Of a stretch of DNA of 6,528 bases, positions 1-5,034 are shown piece by piece. Under the pieces are notes generated by a model. It saw nothing but the letters and a program-made list of their open reading frames with translations, searched no databases and was not told where the DNA came from. Every line of letters starts with the position of its first letter. Position 1 is the stretch's first letter. This DNA is from an uncultured Erysipelotrichaceae bacterium. GTDB taxonomy: Bacteria; Bacillota_I; Bacilli_A; Erysipelotrichales; Coprobacillaceae. The stretch covers positions 1 through 6,528 of the forward strand of contig CANPGX010000057.1 of assembly GCA_947573745.1 (NCBI GenBank). Reading direction: 5' to 3'. Made by a program: the position numbers and the translations under genes.

Positions 1-464
1 TTTTGTAAACGTTGAAACAGTGCTTGATTTCGTTTAAAACGTATGATCTTCTCTTGGAGTTCTGGATGCTCTAATAAATAGGCTTTTAGACAAGATTGAA
101 TCATCACTTCTAAACAAGCAGAGATATCCAAACCATCTTCATGAACATATCGCTGATAAGAAGCTGTCTTTTCAATCATCGTTAAAGGGGTGTCAAAAAG
201 ATCACTTAACGTATCAAAAACATGATGTGTCATATTGCCTATCTCATTTGGCATCAGTAAAGGTTCTTCCTGACTTGATACATGCATGCCATAACGTAAG
301 TAATATTGGAAAGGACATTGGTTATAACATTCTAATTGACTGGCGGAAAATCTTAAGGGGTGATCTAGATGAAAACATGCTGTGGAAACTAAAGGTTCAC
401 TTTGAAAATGACGTTTGATGAAAGTCGCTTGATGTTCTGTTTGTAAACCATATTTTAAAATATA
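1..464 (-). pseudogene. addB: C-terminal continuation of addB beyond the nonsense codon (partial, runs off the left edge)
   Basis: Read on the minus strand in the same frame as the upstream addB part, these 154 codons contain no stop. They would be residues 540-693 of a readthrough product. The stretch LRFSASQLECYNQCPFQYYL (576-595) is the typical AddB entry to the Fe-S/PD-(D/E)XK nuclease region. C589 (315-317) of the Cys-Pro-Phe is the likely first iron-sulfur ligand; the other three cysteines and the catalytic residues would lie off-window. The next part (GNMTHHVFDTL) matches the usual segment that follows. No convincing start exists here: the first in-frame ATG is codon 599, after the Fe-S cysteine, and no good ribosome binding site precedes it. 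I therefore read this as the untranslated remainder of a gene broken by one nonsense change, or as a sequence error, not as a separate gene. Confidence 0.72.
450..463. repeat. 14-bp perfect AT palindrome next to the addB stop
   Basis: ATATTTTAAAATAT reads the same on both strands and begins one base after the in-frame TAA in the direction of addB transcription. It contains only A and T. In so AT-rich a sequence it may be chance, and it is not followed by a U-tract that would make it a terminator. Confidence 0.4.
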
Positions 465-2081
465 TTATTCTTCAAATAAAGGATGCATCGTATACGTTAA
501 AGAAGGGATATCTAATAAAGACTTTAATCTTAAGCATAAAGAAGAAGGTAATAAGGTTGTTCCATCTTCTTGTTTAGTAGCATAAGAACAGACAAAACGC
601 TTAACGGGTTGTGTCAAGATACGTTCAAGACGCTGTTGTTGAAGATATCGTTGATCTTTGAGTAATGGCAATCCCAATAAAGCTTTTTCTTCTTCTAATA
701 ATAAATCATGATCTTTTAATGTAGCTGGCACAACGCCTTCATTCATGCCAAGAAAATAAAGGTATTGAATTCCTATATCCGATAGTCCTGCTTCTTGATG
801 TTGATAAAGACGTACATGATGATCATATTCTTTGTGTTTTCTTGTTACATCTTGATAAAAAGTATTGAGCCATTGTTCATATAAAACACTAGAGCACCTT
901 AAATCACATTGCTTTGTTTCCTCTAAATAAGTTTCTAGCATAGCTAATCCTTCTGTATCTTTGATAACATAAGGTAATAGGCTTTCTAATACTGTCGTCT
1001 TTTCTTGCAAGGTCGTTGCTTGATGAAATTGTTCTTTCTTCTTAAAAAGCACAGAATAATTCTCTTCTTCTTTAAAAGCATCTTGGTATTGAACATCCAT
1101 TTTTTTTTGACATTCTAAAGGATGTTCTAGCCCCATGATCTTTAAGCATTCAAAACAGGCATGAATATCTTCCTCCATAAAATAACGCATGAGCCTATGA
1201 AAAAAGCGGAAACAGAGTGAACGTATAGGTCTTTCTTTAAACGTGATAGGAAGGTGTGTTCTTTGACCATAGTCATATAAAAGATCAATATACTGTGAAT
1301 CTGGTATATAAATCCCTATCCTATCTGGATCCACCCCTTGATCTAAAAGATGGGCAATATCTGAACAAAGCATCTTGACTTCTTCTTCTCTACTGGAAGC
1401 CTGATATATCCAGAAAGGATGCTCTTGAATCAAGGAAGCATTTTGCTCTAGCCATAAAAATTGATGGAGTGCCTGTTGCCATGGTAAAGTTCCCGATTCA
1501 TCTTCTAAATGATAGATCTTTGCTCCCTTGGCTTCTAAACACGCTAAAATACGTTGTTGATAGGCAGTTAAGTTTTCTGGGTGTGCTAAATACAAAGTTT
1601 CTTCTGTTTTGGCTAGTGTATTCAATGCCCCTAAAATATCAGGATAACCCGTTTCTAAAGTTGCATAGAGCTTCTTTAAATCTAAAAGCTTATGCTGTGA
1701 AAATAATGTCAACGTAGAAATATCGATATCTAAATTCAACTGTTGATCATGAATCTGCTGGCAAGCTTCATCTATTTTTTTGACAAGAGAAAGTTGTTCA
1801 TCTTGCTTTAAAAGTAAAAAATGTTCTTCTTGCAGACATTTTAAAATACGTGCATAACGTTGCATTTTGGTCAATGAAGGGATGTCTTTTTTAAGAACAT
1901 AACGTAAATAACCATCAAAAGTATAGACACGTATCCCTATATAAGCTTTCATCTGACTTTGATGAAGCAAAGCTTCTTGGTAAAGAGAAATCTCTTCTTT
2001 ATCAACAATAAATATGACTTTTTCTTGTAACGGTTTTTCAATAGCGTAACTCAACGCTTCATATCTTTTTATGGTTTTCAT
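465..2081 (-). CDS. addB: AddB/RexB-like helicase-nuclease subunit B, N-terminal part ending at an in-frame TAA
   Basis: This is the N-terminal 538 residues of an AddB/RexB-type subunit. In Firmicutes the AddAB/RexAB complex resects double-strand breaks for recombination. Visible blocks are an N-terminal strand-helix region (21-62, VIFIVDKEE and VYTFDGYLRYVL), a REEEVKMLCSDIAHLL block with a following IGIYIPDS strand (231-262), and a late helicase-like block (423-515, with LYFLGMNEGVVPA, EEEKALLGLP and a PSSL). No Walker A motif (GxxGxGKT) is present near the N-terminus, as in RexB-type rather than Bacillus-type AddB. The ATG at 2081 follows a strong GAGGTGA site and a promoter. Family proteins usually exceed 1000 residues and carry a C-terminal nuclease, so this product is truncated: translation stops at TAA 465-467, while the same frame continues with AddB sequence to the window edge. 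Family assignment is by motif recognition; fairly sure. The truncated product would lack the nuclease domain. Confidence 0.78.
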   Translation of the reverse strand: MKTIKRYEALSYAIEKPLQEKVIFIVDKEEISLYQEALLHQSQMKAYIGIRVYTFDGYLRYVLKKDIPSLTKMQRYARILKCLQEEHFLLLKQDEQLSLVKKIDEACQQIHDQQLNLDIDISTLTLFSQHKLLDLKKLYATLETGYPDILGALNTLAKTEETLYLAHPENLTAYQQRILACLEAKGAKIYHLEDESGTLPWQQALHQFLWLEQNASLIQEHPFWIYQASSREEEVKMLCSDIAHLLDQGVDPDRIGIYIPDSQYIDLLYDYGQRTHLPITFKERPIRSLCFRFFHRLMRYFMEEDIHACFECLKIMGLEHPLECQKKMDVQYQDAFKEEENYSVLFKKKEQFHQATTLQEKTTVLESLLPYVIKDTEGLAMLETYLEETKQCDLRCSSVLYEQWLNTFYQDVTRKHKEYDHHVRLYQHQEAGLSDIGIQYLYFLGMNEGVVPATLKDHDLLLEEEKALLGLPLLKDQRYLQQQRLERILTQPVKRFVCSYATKQEDGTTLLPSSLCLRLKSLLDIPSLTYTMHPLFEE

Positions 2082-2085
2082 CAGC

Positions 2086-2092
2086 TCACCTC
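2086..2092 (-). promoter_or_regulatory. Ribosome binding site of addB
   Basis: On the minus strand GAGGTGA lies 4 bases before the ATG at 2081. It is a full match to the 16S rRNA 3' end and confirms this start. The same heptamer precedes the thioredoxin gene. Confidence 0.8.
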
Positions 2093-2104
2093 ATCATTAT
2101 CTTC

Positions 2105-2133
2105 ATTATAACATGTCTGCTTGAAGATGTCCT
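2105..2133 (-). promoter_or_regulatory. Putative sigma-A promoter of addB
   Basis: On the minus strand a perfect TATAAT (2110-2105) is preceded by TG plus one base, an extended -10. AGGACA (2133-2128; 4 of 6 matches to TTGACA) lies 17 bases further upstream. Transcription would begin near 2098, giving a leader of about 17 bases with the ribosome binding site inside it. Confidence 0.65.
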
Positions 2134-2147
2134 TGTTTCATTTCAAC

Positions 2148-2176
2148 TTGATTTTTTTTAATTATCGATAGATAAT
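2148..2176 (+). promoter_or_regulatory. Putative sigma-A promoter of the HAD phosphatase gene
   Basis: TTGATT (2148-2153) and GATAAT (2171-2176) are separated by exactly 17 bases, close to consensus. The -35 boxes of this promoter and of the divergent addB promoter are only 14 bases apart, so the two could compete or share a regulator. Confidence 0.6.
2161..2176. repeat. Inverted repeat overlapping the HAD -10 box; possible operator
   Basis: ATTATC (2161-2166) and GATAAT (2171-2176) are perfect inverted arms around a 4-base GATA spacer. The right arm is the -10 box itself, a position where a bound dimeric repressor would block transcription. The arms are short and AT-rich, so chance is a real alternative. 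No regulator gene is nearby. Confidence 0.35.
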
Positions 2177-2192
2177 AGACTCAAAAGAAAAA

Positions 2193-2198
2193 AAGGAG
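2193..2198 (+). promoter_or_regulatory. Ribosome binding site deciding a GTG start for the HAD gene
   Basis: AAGGAG sits 7 bases before GTG 2206. No ATG in frame lies close by, and the conserved DxDGT motif begins only 9 residues further on, so GTG is the start. Confidence 0.8.
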
Positions 2199-2205
2199 AA
2201 ACACC

Positions 2206-2997
2206 GTGCAACATAAAAAAATTCTATTTTTTGATATTGATGGTACTTTGACAGATGATCAAACAGGATGTGTCCCATCCTCAACAGTCAGTGCTATCCA
2301 ACAAGCTAGAGCATTAGGTCATTTAGCCTTTGTCAATTCTGGACGTCCTATTACCACCATTCCTCAAGCTGTCATCGATATTGGTTTTGATGGTTTTGTC
2401 TGTGGTTGTGGTACCTATATTGATTATTTAGGTAAACCTTTATTTAATGTCTGTTTAAATCATGAAGAATGTCAAGACATCGTCACCCATCTCATTGAAA
2501 GTCGTATCGATGCCATTCTTGAAGGAAGTCATGGTATCTATATCTGTCGAAAAGCAAAACATCCTACTGTAGAAAGAATTTATCAACTTTATAAATATCA
2601 TGATCATTTTGATGTCAAAGATGAGGATGACCCAGATATTTATTTCGACAAATTTGCCATATGGTATGATGAACATAGTGATTATGATACCTTCTATCAA
2701 CGTTATCAAAATCAATTTGAGTTCATTGATCGTGGACCTTTTATGCGTGAAATTGTTCCTCATGGTATCTCTAAAGCAAGTGGTATTCAATTTTTATTAG
2801 ATTATTTTCATATCGATATGGATGATTGTTATGCTTTTGGCGATAGCAGCAATGATTTATCGATGTTAAGCTTTGTTAAACATAGTATTGGCATGCAAAA
2901 TGGTGAACCAAAAGTTCTCCAACGTGTTTCTTATATTACTACTCATAGTAAGGATGATGGCATTGAACATGCGTTAAAACATTTTCACATTATTTAA
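2206..2997 (+). CDS. Cof-type HAD-IIB family phosphatase
   Basis: This is a 263-residue cytoplasmic hydrolase of the haloacid dehalogenase superfamily, Cof type, the usual length for the group. All four core motifs are visible: I, DIDGT with nucleophile D10 and acid D12; II, S45 in VNSGRP; III, K190 in HGISKASG; IV, GDSSND at 212-217, whose aspartates bind magnesium. The segment between roughly 83 and 185 is the C2-type cap that sets substrate choice. Family members remove phosphate from sugar phosphates, flavin mononucleotide, pyridoxal phosphate and similar small molecules; the sequence does not show which applies here. The gene begins at GTG with a good ribosome binding site, has its own promoter divergent from addB, and ends in a strong terminator. 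It appears to be a single-gene unit. No signal peptide or membrane segment is seen. Family certain, substrate unknown. Confidence 0.93.
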   Translation: MQHKKILFFDIDGTLTDDQTGCVPSSTVSAIQQARALGHLAFVNSGRPITTIPQAVIDIGFDGFVCGCGTYIDYLGKPLFNVCLNHEECQDIVTHLIESRIDAILEGSHGIYICRKAKHPTVERIYQLYKYHDHFDVKDEDDPDIYFDKFAIWYDEHSDYDTFYQRYQNQFEFIDRGPFMREIVPHGISKASGIQFLLDYFHIDMDDCYAFGDSSNDLSMLSFVKHSIGMQNGEPKVLQRVSYITTHSKDDGIEHALKHFHII

Positions 2998-3025
2998 AAA
3001 AAGAGCTTTTTTGAGCTCTTTTTTT
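2996..3025. terminator. Bidirectional intrinsic terminator shared by the HAD and thioredoxin genes
   Basis: A 12-bp stem, AAAAAAAGAGCT (2996-3007) with AGCTCTTTTTTT (3014-3025), encloses a 6-base loop. Seven T follow the stem core in both directions, so it can end transcription of both convergent genes. The stem overlaps the HAD stop codon (2995-2997) and the thioredoxin stop codon (3024-3026). Confidence 0.9.
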
Positions 3026-3329
3026 AAATATGTTTTTTAACCATGGCTACAATCTGATTTTTAGGTTGGAAACCAATCATTTGATCAACCATCTGACCAT
3101 CTTTAAAAACAATCACATTAGGAATAGATTGAATACGATAACGCATCGCTAAAGATGATGCTTCATCTGTATCTACCTTAATAAAAGTAGCTTCTTTCAT
3201 TTCTTGTGAGACCTCTTCTAAAACAGGGGCTAACATTTTACAAGGTCCACACCAAGAAGCGAAGAAATCCACAACCACAACACCTGATGCAATGGCTTGA
3301 TCAAAATCTTTTTCTTGTACTACTTGCAT
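3024..3329 (-). CDS. trxA: Thioredoxin
   Basis: This is a small cytoplasmic dithiol-disulfide oxidoreductase that reduces protein disulfides, normally recharged by thioredoxin reductase. The 101-residue chain carries the canonical WCGPCK active site (cysteines 27 and 30) after the VVVVDFFAS strand, and the cis-proline P70 in the SIPNVIVF strand. It ends with the usual strand and final helix (DGQMVDQMIGF). The frame opens further to a GTG at 3338, but that GTG lies inside the GAGGTGA ribosome binding site, so I chose ATG 3329. Length and motifs are typical of TrxA. It has its own likely promoter, lies 61 bases after the ABC permease stop, and converges with the HAD gene on a shared terminator. 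No reductase gene is in the window. A specialised thioredoxin-like protein is possible, but nothing in the sequence points to that. Confidence 0.95.
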   Translation of the reverse strand: MQVVQEKDFDQAIASGVVVVDFFASWCGPCKMLAPVLEEVSQEMKEATFIKVDTDEASSLAMRYRIQSIPNVIVFKDGQMVDQMIGFQPKNQIVAMVKKHI

Positions 3330-3334
3330 TTTTA

Positions 3335-3341
3335 TCACCTC
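3335..3341 (-). promoter_or_regulatory. Ribosome binding site of trxA, containing a false GTG start
   Basis: GAGGTGA on the minus strand ends 5 bases before ATG 3329. The in-frame GTG (3338-3336) is part of this site, so a start there would have no ribosome binding site of its own. Confidence 0.82.
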
Positions 3342-3347
3342 ATCTAT

Positions 3348-3375
3348 ATTATGACCTATTTTTAAAAAGTTTCAA
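3348..3375 (-). promoter_or_regulatory. Putative promoter of trxA
   Basis: On the minus strand TTGAAA (3375-3370) and CATAAT (3353-3348) are 16 bases apart, within the gap after the permease gene. This would let thioredoxin be expressed independently of the transporter. Other AT-rich -10 choices are possible within a few bases. Confidence 0.5.
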
Positions 3376-3381
3376 CTTTTT
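3364..3381 (-). terminator. Weak hairpin after the permease genes
   Basis: AAAAAGT and ACTTTTT form a 7-bp stem around a 4-base loop, 10 bases after the permease stop. It has only two G-C-type pairs' worth of strength at most (a single G-C pair) and no U-tract beyond the stem. It is a weak terminator at best, and it overlaps the -35 box of the trxA promoter. Confidence 0.3.
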
Positions 3382-3390
3382 TGCCCAAAC

Positions 3391-5028
3391 TTAATGTTCA
3401 CGAATATAGCGTTGATAAGCACGGTCAAAAGCATCACCACGTCTATAAGTTAAAATATGCATCATTGTATCTGCATCTTTTTGATCATCTGATTGATAAA
3501 CATAAAGATATTCTGTTTGATTAATGGATGTTTCAGTTAAATAATCTGTTACATAAAGCTCATGATGATATTCTTTATTGATTTCTTCTCTTAAATAAGC
3601 ACTAAAAGCGGGAACATCCTCACGGTTAAGGGTAAAGCCATCACCATCTCTCACAATCGATAAATAAGCAAATTTCTGCTCATTGATCCACTTCAAAAGA
3701 TCTTCATAAGGATTATTTAAAGCAAAAGGAATGAAATCTTCATCTTGGTATTTCCATAACCAATCTTGAATAAAATCAAATTGCACAGGATATTCTCTCA
3801 CAATACGATCACCATTACTTTTTGCATAAGCCATATTCACATAGAAATCACTATAACACTTTAATCCTTCTTCTCTTCTAGAAATCAATTCATCATGTAA
3901 CTCAATCATCGCTTCTTTATATAAAGCATCACTTCCCGTATAACCATATTGTTGCGATTGTCCTAGACCTAGGCTTATGGCTGTGTAAAAAGATGGACGA
4001 TAATTTTCCGCATAATGGCAACCGCCTAAAATAATACCTAAAGAAAGCACGCTCACCAAAATATAATTTCCTAAGACATATTTTAAAGAAAGGCGTTTAT
4101 GGAAAACAATAGTCGCTAGATAGTTCACCAAAAACAACATCACTAATAAACAAATCACCAACAACAGCCTTGATGTCAAATGAATACCAAAAAGCATAGA
4201 ATAAAAGATGAAAAGCACATACCATGAACCGATGATAATGACAACATCTTTAATAATCCATAATCCCGTCAAAGAAACAATCGTTTCACCCACATTTTCA
4301 TGATGGCGATAATAGGCAATCGCTAAACTCATCAAAAAAGATGTTAAAATATAAAGCGGTACAATCGATATCGTCAATTTCGTAGGTTCTAAAAAAGTTA
4401 CTGCATTAAAAATCAAAGGAATAGCTGGAAACAATTGACAAACAACAGATAACGTCAAGGATAGTCCTGATAATCCATAAACTTGTGTTTCCAACAATAG
4501 CATCATCGCCACATAAATACCCACAGGTAAAATATAGAGAATTAAAGATAGATAGATCATCATGCTTTTGGTTCCAGAAAGAAAAGCTGCAATGATACCT
4601 ATATGGTAATACAATAAGAAATACTGTAATGTATAACCTCCTATTTTGACGAATAACACCGTATTTTGTGCAAACGCACTACATAAACCTAAATAAAGCA
4701 TCAGTGGCAAGACAAAGGCCAAAATCCCCGCTATATATTTACTCATCAATAATTTAATTCTATTGACAGGTAAACTTGATAAATGTGTCAAGGTTGTGGT
4801 TTCTTGCATATATCCAAAAATATAAATCGGTAAAATAAAGGTGCCTAAGACAAGAACGATGAAAAAAGGGACGTCGACAAAAGCTACTTGATCCATCGTA
4901 CGATAAATCTTATAAGTGCCTGATAATAAATAGAGAACAAAATCAAAACCTAAAATAGCGCTTGTTAAAAGCATGATCGTCTTTAAATGTTTTAATTCAT
5001 TCACAATGATCCAATACATTTTTTTCAT
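3391..5028 (-). CDS. ABC transporter permease with large C-terminal extracytoplasmic domain (YtrC/YtrD-like)
   Basis: This is an integral membrane protein of 545 residues. About ten hydrophobic segments fill residues 15-337, followed by a hydrophilic C-terminal region of about 205 residues, probably outside the cell. The N-terminal part carries marks of a Firmicute ABC-2-like permease family: LTHLSSLPVNRIKLL (80-94) before a membrane helix, FLSGTKS (149-155), and YRHHENVGETIV (240-251). The last two also occur in the upstream gene, so the two are paralogs and probably form a heterodimeric channel. Members normally work with a separate ATPase and are often linked to cell-envelope stress or peptide export; the substrate here is unknown. 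The start ATG follows GGAGGT, which lies inside the last codons of the upstream gene, a sign of translational coupling. No ATPase motifs are seen. The C-terminal domain resembles nothing I recognise firmly; DUF6449 is a candidate. Confidence 0.8.
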   Translation of the reverse strand: MKKMYWIIVNELKHLKTIMLLTSAILGFDFVLYLLSGTYKIYRTMDQVAFVDVPFFIVLVLGTFILPIYIFGYMQETTTLTHLSSLPVNRIKLLMSKYIAGILAFVLPLMLYLGLCSAFAQNTVLFVKIGGYTLQYFLLYYHIGIIAAFLSGTKSMMIYLSLILYILPVGIYVAMMLLLETQVYGLSGLSLTLSVVCQLFPAIPLIFNAVTFLEPTKLTISIVPLYILTSFLMSLAIAYYRHHENVGETIVSLTGLWIIKDVVIIIGSWYVLFIFYSMLFGIHLTSRLLLVICLLVMLFLVNYLATIVFHKRLSLKYVLGNYILVSVLSLGIILGGCHYAENYRPSFYTAISLGLGQSQQYGYTGSDALYKEAMIELHDELISRREEGLKCYSDFYVNMAYAKSNGDRIVREYPVQFDFIQDWLWKYQDEDFIPFALNNPYEDLLKWINEQKFAYLSIVRDGDGFTLNREDVPAFSAYLREEINKEYHHELYVTDYLTETSINQTEYLYVYQSDDQKDADTMMHILTYRRGDAFDRAYQRYIREH

Positions 5029-5034
5029 GTTGCC

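Noticed and set aside
227..418. Plus-strand open frame of 63 codons
   Set aside because: It lies opposite the AddB continuation, has no ribosome binding site and resembles no known protein.
1..464. A separate downstream nuclease gene (natural split of addB)
   Set aside because: There is no ribosome binding site, and no ATG, GTG or TTG in frame before the Fe-S cysteine. The first in-frame ATG, at codon 599, would remove it.
465..467. UAA reassigned to an amino acid in this organism
   Set aside because: The other four genes all end in TAA exactly where their families end, and the HAD and trxA stops coincide with a terminator. UAA therefore works as stop here.
465..470. Frameshift in addB
   Set aside because: The AddB-like translation on both sides of the stop is in the same frame, so a net frameshift is excluded.
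1469..1717. Plus-strand open frame of 82 codons
   Set aside because: It is antisense to the middle of addB, with no promoter or ribosome binding site.
2455..2800. Two open frames (minus 2455-2790, plus 2600-2800) inside the HAD gene
   Set aside because: Both overlap the conserved HAD coding sequence in other frames and show only AT-rich, low-complexity translations.
3206..3394. Plus-strand open frame of 62 codons across the trxA start region
   Set aside because: It is antisense to the thioredoxin active-site region and its promoter, with no start signals.
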